Below, one piece after another: positions 37,506 through 48,129 of a stretch of DNA of 64,000 bases. Both the position numbers and the translations under genes were made by a program. The notes under the pieces are model-generated. The model worked only from the letters and a program-made list of their open reading frames with translations. It was not told the origin of the DNA and did no database searches. This DNA comes from JANLYC01 sp963815445. GTDB lineage: Bacteria; Actinomycetota; Actinomycetes; Propionibacteriales; Nocardioidaceae. Numbering within the stretch: position 1 is the first letter of the stretch; the number at the start of each line of letters is the position of its first letter. The stretch lies in assembly GCA_963815445.1 (NCBI GenBank), contig CAWFGV010000011.1, positions 1 to 64,000 of the forward strand, given 5' to 3'.

Positions 37506-39661
37506 AGGATGACGAGCTGCTGGGTCGCCCGCGTCATCGCGACGTAGCGATCGACCGCTCCCTCGATGCCCTGGCCGAACGACTCCGGGTCGACGAGGAC
37601 GACCAGGTCGAACTCGAGGCCCTTCGACAGCTCCGGAGTCAGCGAACGGACGCGGGACGTCGCCTGGAACGTGGGGGAGCCGATGACGCAGGCGATCCCG
37701 TCGGGGTTCGCGGCGAGCCAGGTGTCCAGGATCGAGTCCAGGTCGGACGCGGATCCGTGGACGACGGGCAGGCCGCTGTTGCGGATGGAGGTCGGCACGT
37801 TGGCGTCCGGCAGCGCAGCCCTGATGACCGGCTCGGCCTCGACCATGACCTCTGCCGGCGTCCGGTAGTTGATGGTCAGGCCGGCGAGGCTGATGTTGTC
37901 CAGCCCGACGCGCTCGAGCCGTTCCTGCCACGACTCCGCGAACCCGTGCCTGGCCTGGGCGCGGTCCCCGACGATGGTGAAGCTCCGGGACGGGCAGCGC
38001 AGCAACAACATCTGCCACTCCGCGTCGGTCAGCTCCTGGGCCTCGTCCACGACGATGTGCGCGAACGGACCGGCGAGCAGGTCCGGGTCGGCGGCGGGCA
38101 GGACGGTCTCGTCGACCAGGGCGTCGTGGAAGTCCTCGCCGCGCAGCATCGTCACCAGGCCTACGCCGTACTCGTCGTCGGCGGCCGCGCTGAAGTCGTC
38201 CACGACCCGGGCCATCTGCTCGCGCTCGGCAGCGGCAACGGCCTTGTGTCGACGCGTACGTCGTGACGCCTCCGGGTCGCCGAGCCGCTGTCGCGCTGCG
38301 TCGAGGAGCGGTAGGTCGCTCACGGTCCAGGCCTGCGGGTCCGCGCGCTGCAGCGCCTTGACCTCGTCGGGTGAGAGCCAGGGAGCGCACCTGCGCAGGT
38401 AGGCGGGCACCTCCCACAGGTCTCCGACGAGGTCGGTCGGCTCGATCAGCGGCCACGCCCTGTTGAAGGCGTTGACCAGCTCCTTGTTCTGCAGCAGGGA
38501 CCTGCGCACCAGGTCAGTCGGGAGGTCGTCGCCTTCGTACTCGACCTCGTGCTTGTCCAGCAGGATGGTGAGCAGCTCCTCCCAGACCTCGTCGCGCGCC
38601 TCGTTGTGCGGCGCACCGAGGTCCGCAGATCCGAAGGCCTCTGCCCAGTCGGCGGGGCTGAGCGAGATGGCGGACCAGTGGGTCTGGACCGTCATCCCCG
38701 TGGTGGGCGGCTCCTCGTAGAGAGCGACGGCGGGCTCGATCGCCTTCACCAGGTCCGCGGACGACTTCAGGCGCGCCACGGTCGGGTCGGTCTCGCTCGT
38801 CGCTGCGGCCCCTTCGGGGATGAGGTCGCGCAGGGTGCAGGTCTGCACGCCTTCCTCTCCGAGGCTGGGAAGGACGTCGGCGACGTACGCCAGGTAGGGC
38901 TGATGCGGACCGACGAAGAGCACGCGGCCACGGCGATGACCGAGGCGGGGGTCGGAGTACAGGAGGTAGGCCGTGCGGTGCAGCGCGACGACGGTCTTCC
39001 CCGTACCCGGTCCACCGTCGACGACGAGGGAGCCGCGGGACCCTGCGCGGACGATGGCGTCCTGGTCGGCCTGGATGGTGCTGAGCACGTCACGCATCCG
39101 GCCCGACCGCGTAGCGCCGAGGCTGGCGATGAACGCGGACTGGTCGTCGAGGGCAGCGTGCCCCTCGAATCCGTCCGGGGTGAACACCTCGTCCCAGTAG
39201 TCGTTGATCCGGCCGCGCGTCCAGCGGTACCGCCGTCGACTCGCGAGTCCCATCGGGTTGGCGTGGGTCGCCCCGAAGAACGGCTCCGCCGCGGGAGAGC
39301 GCCAGTCGACCAGCAGCCGTCGGCCCGTGTTGTCTGTCAGGCCGAGTCGTCCGATGTAGACGGGCTCGGGGTCGTCGTCGCTCACGATGCGGCCAAGGCA
39401 CAGGTCGAGGCTGAAGCGACGCAGGACACCCAGGCGAGCGGTCAACCGGTGCACCTCCAGGTCGCGGTCCATCGCCTCCTGTCCGGTGCGGCCGGGCGCC
39501 CTGCGCTCGTCATCGAGGCGCTGGGACAGGTCGGCGGTCGACTGCTCGAGGGTCTCCGCGATAGCGGCGAAGTGCTGCTCGTCGCCGGCGATCAACGCCG
39601 GGTCAGCCTTGGCGGTGAGGTGGGCGGGAAGGTCGAACGCAGTACGCGTGAGGGAGGCCAC
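37490..39661 (-). CDS. helR: HelR-type RNA polymerase-recycling ATPase (HelD family)
   Basis: About 723 aa, intact. HelD-family helicase-like motor that removes stalled or rifamycin-bound RNA polymerase from DNA; the actinobacterial HelR branch gives rifamycin tolerance. The N-terminal coiled-coil arm (HFAAIAETLEQSTADLSQRL) is followed by RLLVDWRSPAAEPFFGATHA, the Walker A GSLVVDGGPGTGKTVVALHR, VLFVGPHQPYLAYVADVLPS, Walker B HIVVDEAQELTDAEWQMLLL, GDRAQARHG, TINYRTPAEVM and a C-terminal AMTRATQQLVIL. GTG 39661 is chosen (GGAG nine bases upstream) because further extension runs into the rifamycin-associated element at 39719-39740. Divergent from rox across a short intervening gene. Confidence 0.87.
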   Translation of the reverse strand: MASLTRTAFDLPAHLTAKADPALIAGDEQHFAAIAETLEQSTADLSQRLDDERRAPGRTGQEAMDRDLEVHRLTARLGVLRRFSLDLCLGRIVSDDDPEPVYIGRLGLTDNTGRRLLVDWRSPAAEPFFGATHANPMGLASRRRYRWTRGRINDYWDEVFTPDGFEGHAALDDQSAFIASLGATRSGRMRDVLSTIQADQDAIVRAGSRGSLVVDGGPGTGKTVVALHRTAYLLYSDPRLGHRRGRVLFVGPHQPYLAYVADVLPSLGEEGVQTCTLRDLIPEGAAATSETDPTVARLKSSADLVKAIEPAVALYEEPPTTGMTVQTHWSAISLSPADWAEAFGSADLGAPHNEARDEVWEELLTILLDKHEVEYEGDDLPTDLVRRSLLQNKELVNAFNRAWPLIEPTDLVGDLWEVPAYLRRCAPWLSPDEVKALQRADPQAWTVSDLPLLDAARQRLGDPEASRRTRRHKAVAAAEREQMARVVDDFSAAADDEYGVGLVTMLRGEDFHDALVDETVLPAADPDLLAGPFAHIVVDEAQELTDAEWQMLLLRCPSRSFTIVGDRAQARHGFAESWQERLERVGLDNISLAGLTINYRTPAEVMVEAEPVIRAALPDANVPTSIRNSGLPVVHGSASDLDSILDTWLAANPDGIACVIGSPTFQATSRVRSLTPELSKGLEFDLVVLVDPESFGQGIEGAVDRYVAMTRATQQLVILSCQK

Positions 39662-39718
39662 GTGGTCAGCTCCAGTCTGCAACGTGTCGGCTGGTCCCCG
39701 AGAGTCTGCGTCACGACG

Positions 39719-39740
39719 GGGGTCTTGCCGCAAGCCCCCC
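39719..39740 (-). promoter_or_regulatory. Rifamycin-associated element upstream of helR
   Basis: On the minus strand it reads GGGGCTTGCGGCAAGACCC, with the inverted core CTTGC...GCAAG at 39724-39734, about 63 bases upstream of the helR start. This closely matches the known 19-base RAE found before rifamycin-inducible resistance genes in actinobacteria (consensus from memory). Confidence 0.8.
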
Positions 39741-39756
39741 TGTGCGCTATACGTTG

Positions 39757-39790
39757 GAAGTGGCGAGAGGTTTACCCCCTCGCCACTTTC
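39757..39790 (-). terminator. Hairpin terminator after the DUF4190 gene
   Basis: GAAGTGGCGAG at 39757-39767 pairs with CTCGCCACTTTC at 39779-39790 across an 11-base loop. It sits 28 bases beyond the DUF4190 stop and before the helR promoter, so it should insulate helR from read-through. Confidence 0.6.
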
Positions 39791-39817
39791 ATGTCCTGGG
39801 CGCGACGAGCGAGCTGG

Positions 39818-40213
39818 TCAGTAGCTCGAACCCGAGCTGCTCGCTGCGCCGATGATGAGGACGACGACGACGACGCTAAGGATCCCCACACCGATCCAAC
39901 CGAGGACGATGCCTGCGATGGCCATGCCATCTCCGCCTTGGTTGCGTTCCCGGATCTGCTTGCGCGCCACATAGCCGAAGATCAGGGCCAGGATGCTCCC
40001 GATCCAGTAGATCCAGAGGATGCCCAGCACCATCGACGCAATCGCCAGCCCGTTCGTGGATCGCGCCGGAGCGTAGTGCTGCTGCGGATACTGCGGCGGA
40101 TACTGAGGAGATTGCTGGGGGTACTGCGGTGGCTGCTGTGGCTGCTGTGGGTACTGCGGATATGCCGGTGGCTGCTGCGGGGATCCGTTGGGTTGCTGCT
40201 CGTCCTGGGACAA
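39818..40213 (-). CDS. DUF4190 membrane protein with Pro/Gln/Tyr-rich N-terminus
   Basis: 131 aa, ATG 40213. The first 50 residues are a low-complexity tail of QQP and PQYP repeats (QPPAYPQYPQQPQQPPQYPQ), then two membrane helices: STNGLAIASMVLGILWIYWI and MAIAGIVLGWIGVGILSVVV joined by an ALIFGYVARKQIRERNQ loop, the DUF4190 pattern. Function unknown; the family is common in actinobacteria. It lies between helR and rox but has no RAE of its own at its start. Confidence 0.82.
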   Translation of the reverse strand: MSQDEQQPNGSPQQPPAYPQYPQQPQQPPQYPQQSPQYPPQYPQQHYAPARSTNGLAIASMVLGILWIYWIGSILALIFGYVARKQIRERNQGGDGMAIAGIVLGWIGVGILSVVVVVLIIGAASSSGSSY

Positions 40214-40407
40214 GGTGATGGCTCCGCTCGTCGGGGTGGAACAATGACAAGATAGACGAATCGCAGAGATTGCCGCGCCTCTCTTCGCGAGACTCTAGCC
40301 AAACGGCCACCGATTCCAGCCGATCGACACGATGCACGAACAGAGGATCGCCGAGCACGAGACGCTCGACAGAGTCGGTCGCATTCTCGAAGACTGCTGG
40401 GGGCGGC

Positions 40408-40425
40408 GGACTTGCGGCAAGCCCC
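40408..40425 (+). promoter_or_regulatory. Rifamycin-associated element upstream of rox
   Basis: GGACTTGCGGCAAGCCCC, with core CTTGCGGCAAG at 40411-40421, about 120 bases before the rox start. The same core with G/C-rich flanks stands before helR, so both genes should respond to rifamycins together. Confidence 0.78.
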
Positions 40426-40517
40426 GGGTCGTCCCTCAGAATCTCTGGCCGAGGCCAAACCCGCGGAAGTCAGGGACGCGTCCGCGCCGCTGGACACCGC
40501 GGGGCAGCTGGCCGACA

Positions 40518-40532
40518 TACAACCGTGTTGTA
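40518..40532. promoter_or_regulatory. Dyad before the rox start
   Basis: TACAAC-CGT-GTTGTA, perfect 6-base arms, ending 10 bases before the GTG start and just ahead of the ribosome site. Could be an operator or a short mRNA hairpin; no known protein assigned. Confidence 0.35.
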
Positions 40533-40542
40533 GGGGGAGCTT

Positions 40543-41985
40543 GTGTTTGACGTGATCGTTGCCGGCGGCGGACCCACCGGCGTGATGTTGGCCAGCGAGC
40601 TGCGGCTGCAAGGCGTGCACGCGCTCGTGTTGGAGAAGGAAACGGAGCCGACCAGGATTGTGCGCGCGCTCGGCCTGCACGCGCGCAGCGTCGAGGTGAT
40701 GGACCAGCGCGGGCTGCTGGAGCGGTTCCTGGCGCTCGGCCAGCAGTACCCGCTTGGCGGCTTCTTCGCCGGCATCAACAAGCCTGCGCCCGACCGGATG
40801 GACACCGGGCATCCGTACGTGCTCGGCATCCCGCAGACGACGATCGAGCGTCTTCTGAACGAGCACGCCACCGAGCGCGGCGTCGAGATCCGGCGCGGCT
40901 GCGAGCTGGTCGCGTTGAGCCAGGAAGACCACGCGGTGACCGTCGAGCTGGCCGACGGCACTAGGTTGCGCTCACGCTTCCTCGTCGGCTGCGACGGCGG
41001 CCGCAGCGCGGTGCGCAAGCTGCTCGGCATCGGCTTTCCCGGCGAGCCCACCAGCGTCGAGACGCTGTTGGGTGAGGTGGAGCTGACCGCGGCGCCGGAG
41101 ACCCTGGCGGCTGTGGTGGCTGAAGTCCGCAAGACCCAACTGAGGTTCGGCGCCGTACCCCTCGGGGACGGCTTGTACCGCCTCGCCGCGCCCGCCGACG
41201 GGGTGGCCGAGGACCGCACGGTCCCGCCGACCCTGGACGAGCTGAAGACGCAGGTGCGCAAGCTCGCAGGCACCGACTTCGGCGCGCACTCACCGCGCTG
41301 GATCTCCCGCTTCGGTGACGCCACCAGGCTGGCTGAGCGCTACCGGAGCGGCCAGGTGCTGCTGGCCGGCGACGCGGCGCACATCCACCCGCCGGCCGGC
41401 GGGCAGGGGCTCAACCTCGGCCTCCAGGACGCGTTCAACCTCGGCTGGAAACTGGCCGCCGAGGTCAACGGCTGGGCGCCGGAGGGGCTGCTGGACAGCT
41501 ACCACACCGAACGGCACCCGGTGGCCGCCGACGTGCTGGACAGCACCCGCGCGATGATGCATCTGATGGCCAGCGAGCCGGGTCCGCAGGCAGTACGCCG
41601 GCTGGTGTCGGAACTGATGGACTTCGAGGAGGTGAACCGGTACCTCATCGAGAAGATCAGCGCGATCGGGGTCCGCTACGACTTCGGCGAGGGGCATGAA
41701 CTGCTCGGCCGACGGCTGCGCGACCTGGAGCTGAAGCGGGGGCGGCTCTACGAGCACATGCGCGGCGGTCGCGGGCTGCTGCTGGACCAGACCGACCGGC
41801 TGTCGGTAGATGGCTGGGCAGATCGGGTCGACCATGTCGTGGACGTCGGCGGGGAGCTGGACGTGCCCGCGGCGCTGCTGCGACCGGACGGCCACGTGGC
41901 ATGGGTCGGTGAGGATCAGTCCCTGACAAGTCGGAACCTGGCCATTGTGCCGGCGCGACCAGGACACGGCTGCGGGCCATGCTGA
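40543..41985 (+). CDS. rox: Rifampicin monooxygenase Rox
   Basis: FAD-dependent class A monooxygenase that attacks rifamycins and so confers resistance. GTG 40543 behind GGGGGAGC. FAD motif VFDVIVAGGGPTGVMLASEL, LVLEKETEPTRIVRALGLHA, the Rox-type GGFFAGINKPAPDRMDTGHP, the FLVGCDGGRSAVRKLLGIGF (DG) motif, and GDAAHIHPPAGGQGLNLGLQ (second FAD motif). RRLRDLELKRGRLYEHMRGG and DVPAALLRPDGHVAWVG are the usual C-terminal thioredoxin-like end. The last about 20 residues differ from what I remember for the family, so a frame change near 41915 is possible. 480 aa, normal length. Identity is supported by the RAE and adjacent helR. Confidence 0.88.
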   Translation: MFDVIVAGGGPTGVMLASELRLQGVHALVLEKETEPTRIVRALGLHARSVEVMDQRGLLERFLALGQQYPLGGFFAGINKPAPDRMDTGHPYVLGIPQTTIERLLNEHATERGVEIRRGCELVALSQEDHAVTVELADGTRLRSRFLVGCDGGRSAVRKLLGIGFPGEPTSVETLLGEVELTAAPETLAAVVAEVRKTQLRFGAVPLGDGLYRLAAPADGVAEDRTVPPTLDELKTQVRKLAGTDFGAHSPRWISRFGDATRLAERYRSGQVLLAGDAAHIHPPAGGQGLNLGLQDAFNLGWKLAAEVNGWAPEGLLDSYHTERHPVAADVLDSTRAMMHLMASEPGPQAVRRLVSELMDFEEVNRYLIEKISAIGVRYDFGEGHELLGRRLRDLELKRGRLYEHMRGGRGLLLDQTDRLSVDGWADRVDHVVDVGGELDVPAALLRPDGHVAWVGEDQSLTSRNLAIVPARPGHGCGPC

Positions 41986-42018
41986 TCCGGTAGCAGCTGC
42001 CGTGCCGGCGGCCCCCCG

Positions 42019-42080
42019 ATACCCCCGAAGGGTACTTGCGTCAGCGGTACGGCAGGTGATATCTATACCCCCTAGGGGTA
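42019..42080. promoter_or_regulatory. Two CsoR-like copper operator boxes
   Basis: ATACCCCCGAAGGGTA at 42019-42034 and TATACCCCCTAGGGGTA at 42064-42080, both C-tract/G-tract dyads of the TACCCC..GGGGTA type bound by actinobacterial CsoR. The second ends 22 bases before copZ, overlapping the expected promoter. No csoR gene is in the window, so the regulator must be encoded elsewhere. Confidence 0.6.
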
Positions 42081-42102
42081 GTTGCCGACCAAGGAGGACA
42101 TC

Positions 42103-42310
42103 ATGAGCGACCACCCACACGTACACGGTCGAGGGTATGACGTGCGACCACTGCCGGCGTGCCGTCACCACGGAGCTGCTGGCCCTCGACGGAGTCCAGG
42201 GAGTCGAGGTCGACCTCGCCTCCGGCACCGTGGCCGTCGAGGCCGCTGAAGCCCCCGACCGCGAGCAGGTTTCCGCCGCGGTCGAAGAGGCCGGCTACGT
42301 CCTCACCTGA
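42103..42310 (+). CDS. copZ: CopZ-like heavy-metal-associated protein, one frameshift
   Basis: Small cytosolic copper chaperone. ATG 42103 behind AAGGAGGAC gives MSDHP; a one-base change near 42115 leads to HTYTVEGMTCDHCRRAVTTE with the metal-binding GMTCxxC, then VQGVEVDLASGTVAVEAAEA and the end AVEEAGYVLT at TGA 42308-42310. About 69 aa, complete HMA fold. Followed 56 bases later by the copper ATPase. Confidence 0.85.
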
Positions 42311-42366
42311 CCGTCACGAGAGCCCGTCGGTCCCACCTTTGATCCGCAGCTGAACCAGGAGACGCC

Positions 42367-45631
<3,265 letters not shown>

Positions 45632-45664
45632 GCGTTCGCTGGTCCTGCTCCGCGGTCGAGCGGG

Positions 45665-46246
45665 TCAGACGTGGAACTCCACCTGGTCGGCGTTGATGAC
45701 CGACGTGGTGACGCCGGGGTACTCGGTGTCGGCGACGAAGAAGTTCGTGTAGGCGACCATCGTCTCGCCGCCGATCGGCACCGTCCGTCCGTCTGGCAGC
45801 GGCAGGTCCCACGGCCCCTCGTCGGTGGTGTGCCCGTCGGCAACAAGAGTGGTGTCGTACCCCTCGATCAGGGCCCGCGCGGACGTCGTCCGGATGCACG
45901 CGTCAGTCGCAGCTCCGCAGATCACCAGGTGCCCGACGCCGAGCTCGTCGAGCTCCTTGCGGAGCGGGGTGTCGGCGAAGGAGTCGAGGTACTGCTTGCC
46001 GATGACGGTCTCGCCCTCGGCCGGACGGACCTCCTCGACGATCTGCCAGGGGTCCGACCCCGGCTTGAAGGGGCCCGCCTCGTGCTGGATCCAGAGCACC
46101 GGTGCGCCTGCGGCCTTGGCCCGGTCGATGAGCGTCCGGATCCGGTCGATCACGTCGTCACGCTGCCAGCCACCCTCGGTGTTGCCGTTCTGCACGTCGA
46201 CGACGAGGAGCGCGCTGGTGCGGGATTTGCTGTCGTTGGAAGTCAT
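45665..46246 (-). CDS. Cysteine hydrolase (isochorismatase superfamily)
   Basis: 193 aa from ATG 46246 (MTSNDSKSRTS). Catalytic triad visible: Asp in ALLVVDVQNGN, Lys in VIGKQYLDSFADTPL, Cys in LVICGAATDACIRTTSARAL. Such enzymes hydrolyse amides or nicotinamide-like substrates; this one is of the general class. A 10-base-arm dyad (46263-46293) lies just upstream. Convergent with copA. Confidence 0.9.
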   Translation of the reverse strand: MTSNDSKSRTSALLVVDVQNGNTEGGWQRDDVIDRIRTLIDRAKAAGAPVLWIQHEAGPFKPGSDPWQIVEEVRPAEGETVIGKQYLDSFADTPLRKELDELGVGHLVICGAATDACIRTTSARALIEGYDTTLVADGHTTDEGPWDLPLPDGRTVPIGGETMVAYTNFFVADTEYPGVTTSVINADQVEFHV

Positions 46247-46262
46247 GACGATCAGCCTAGAA

Positions 46263-46293
46263 GTTGATCCGGCCAATTATCGACCGGATCAAC
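46263..46293 (-). promoter_or_regulatory. Operator-like inverted repeat before the cysteine hydrolase
   Basis: GTTGATCCGG at 46263-46272 and CCGGATCAAC at 46284-46293, perfect arms separated by 11 AT-rich bases, ending 17 bases from the start codon. The geometry fits a dimeric repressor site over the promoter. Regulator not identified. Confidence 0.5.
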
Positions 46294-46422
46294 CGGACGG
46301 GTCAGATTGCCCTCTGACCTGCAGGCTTCGCGGTTGGAACGTTGTGGCACCAGGGCGGCGGTCCTGGGTGAGAACGCCGCCGGCCGCTCCCGTGAGCCGC
46401 TCGTGACCGGCCGCGACTTGAG

Positions 46423-47046
46423 GTGTCGACCCGGCGGAGCCGGCCGGCTCCTGGCCTCGACCTGACTCAGCTCCCTGCGGGCGGTGCGGGCTGCGCATCC
46501 CACCCGAGGGCCCGCGTGGAGGCCCGCGAACACGGCCAGCTCTACCTGCAAACCGTGGTGACGGCGGTCAACGCGAGCTATTGCGGCGAAGCTTCGACGG
46601 CGGTCATCCACAGTCCAGTCAGACTCAACGGCCTGGGCCTCGTCGTCAACCAAGAGGCCTGGGAGCCGGGTCCCGCAGGAACCTTCGTGCGCTGTAGCAC
46701 GGAGGTCGGCTGCAACCCGCCCGACGACCGTTGCGATCCCGTCTGGACGCATCTGCTGACGGCGGGCGCCGAGCTCCCGGAGCAGAGCGTGGACGTGGTG
46801 GCGTGCACGAGGCGCTGGCTCGTGCTCGACGTCGACGCCGTGGTCACCGGCTGCCAGTCCGTCGACGGATCCACACCACCGCCAGGGTGTGAGGGCCAGG
46901 GCGTGCATACACGCTGGTATGCCGAGCTCGGTGCGGACCGGCGTTGGACGATCGTCGCGAGCAGCGGCACGGCCGGATGCAGCGGCGTACTCAGCCAGGT
47001 GCCGGAGTTCCCGACGGTACTGTGCCGCGACCTGCCATCCCGCTGA
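46423..47046 (+). CDS. Hypothetical Cys-rich protein
   Basis: Not recognised. Open from GTG 46423 to TGA 47044-47046 (207 aa). No signal peptide is seen in this frame, but the first 30 residues (RRSRPAPGLDLTQLPAGGAG) look uncoded, so the true start may be later, near GTG 46515. Several paired Cys (VRCSTEVGCNPPDDRCDP, VTGCQSVDGSTPPPGC) suggest an exported disulfide protein. Codon use is coding-like from about 46520. Confidence 0.45.
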   Translation: MSTRRSRPAPGLDLTQLPAGGAGCASHPRARVEAREHGQLYLQTVVTAVNASYCGEASTAVIHSPVRLNGLGLVVNQEAWEPGPAGTFVRCSTEVGCNPPDDRCDPVWTHLLTAGAELPEQSVDVVACTRRWLVLDVDAVVTGCQSVDGSTPPPGCEGQGVHTRWYAELGADRRWTIVASSGTAGCSGVLSQVPEFPTVLCRDLPSR

Positions 47047-47055
47047 GCTTGTATG

Positions 47056-47114
47056 CGGTTCGGAACGTGGTTGTGGTTGAAACGGCCTGCTGATCGCAAG
47101 GACGTTCCGAACCG
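47056..47114. repeat. Family 3 hairpin repeat, copy 1
   Basis: CGGTTCGGAACGT at 47056-47068 pairs with ACGTTCCGAACCG at 47102-47114 (13 bases), loop 33. Related sequences are at 49416, 52728 and 58199. It stands just before the ECF41-type promoter at 47129. Confidence 0.6.
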
Positions 47115-47128
47115 GCCGCGCTTGGAGG

Positions 47129-47155
47129 TGTCACAGCCGGGCTCGCTGCTTTGTC
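47129..47155 (+). promoter_or_regulatory. ECF41-type promoter for epimerase-sigma operon
   Basis: TGTCACA at 47129-47135 and TGTC at 47152-47155, spacer 16, 41 bases before the epimerase ATG. TGTCACA is the -35 reported for ECF41 sigma factors; the -10 deviates by one base from CGTC. Suggests autoregulation by the sigma factor encoded next. Confidence 0.6.
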
Positions 47156-47195
47156 TTATGGAGTGACAAGTAATCCGGAGACGAAGGAGTTGACG

Positions 47196-48129
47196 ATGAG
47201 AGTGTTTGTCGCAGGGGCGACCGGGGCCATCGGAAGGCAGCTGTTGCCGCGGCTGGTCGAGGCGGGGCACGAAGTTCATGGCATGACGCGTAGTGCGTCG
47301 AAACAAGGGCTGCTCGAGGAGCTCGGCGCCGTCCGGTGGTCGCGGACGCGCTCGTCCCTGATCAGGTGGCTGAGGCCGTGGGCAGGGCGAAGCCGGAGGT
47401 GATCATCCATCAGCTGACCTCGATCGGATCACTGGACCCGCGCCACTTCGATCGTGACTTCGCGCTGACCAACCGGCTGCGGACCGAGGGGACCGATCAC
47501 CTGCTGTCCGCCGGCCAGGCGGTCGGTGTACGACGGTTCGTGGCCCAGAGCTATGGCGCGTGGCCGTATGTCCGCACGGGCGGACTGGTGAAGACCGAGG
47601 AGGATCCGCTCGACCCGACCCCGGCGCGCGAGATGCGTGGGACCCTGGCCGCGATCCGTCACCTCGAGTCCGCTGTCCTCGGTGCGCAATGGACCGACGG
47701 AGTCGTGCTGCGCTACGGCGCGTTCTACGGGCCAGGCACGTCCATGGCCGCAGATGGGGAACAGTCCGAGCTGGTCCGCCAGCGCAAGTTCCCGCTGATC
47801 GGCGACGGCGCCGGCGTCTGGTCGTTCATCCACATCGCCGACGCGGCGGAGGCCACGGTTGCGGCTGTCGAGCACGGCCAAGCGCGGCGTGTACAACGTG
47901 GTCGACGATGACCCAGCACCGGTCGCCGAGTGGCTGCCGGCGCTGGCGCGACGAGCTCGGCGCCAAGAAGCCGATGCGCGTGCCGAAGTTCGTCGGGCGG
48001 CTGTTCGCCGGAGAGGCCGGCGTGGTCATGATGACCGACGCCCGCGGCGCTTCCAACGCCAAGGCGAAGCGCGAGCTCGGCTGGCTGCCGGCACACCCGA
48101 GCTGGCGGCATGGTTTCGTAGCGGCATGA
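47196..48129 (+). CDS. NAD-dependent epimerase/dehydratase (ECF41 partner), frameshifted
   Basis: ATG 47196 behind GAAGGAG. MRVFVAGATGAIGRQLLPRL NAD motif, GHEVHGMTRSASKQGLLEEL; after a change near 47335 VADALVPDQVAEAVGRAKPE, VIIHQLTSIGSLDP, RFVAQSYGAWPYVRTGG, LRYGAFYGPGTSMAADGE and VWSFIHIADAAEATVAAV; after changes near 47880 and 47950 GVYNVVDDDPAPVAEWLPAL and the end at TGA 48127-48129. About 310 aa. Extended SDR of the type genetically linked to ECF41 sigma factors (the 'epimerase' of the COE set). The stop overlaps the sigma-factor ATG. Confidence 0.83.

Larger units (their letters stand above)
40214..40542. other. Intergenic region carrying the rox control elements
   Basis: About 330 bases without a convincing gene. 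It holds the second RAE (40408-40425) and a dyad (40518-40532) immediately before the rox ribosome site GGGGGAGC. The left half should contain the promoter of the DUF4190 gene on the minus strand, but no clear -35/-10 pair is visible. Confidence 0.5.

Noticed and set aside
38549..40255. 568-codon plus-strand frame over helR
   Set aside because: Antisense to helR and the DUF4190 gene; Leu/Arg/Gly/Val-rich shadow with codon bias mirrored from the minus strand.
46330..46390. Possible fifth copy of hairpin family 3 (GCGGTTGGAACGTTGTGGCACC)
   Set aside because: Only one arm is present; no matching complement within 100 bases, so it was not listed as a repeat.
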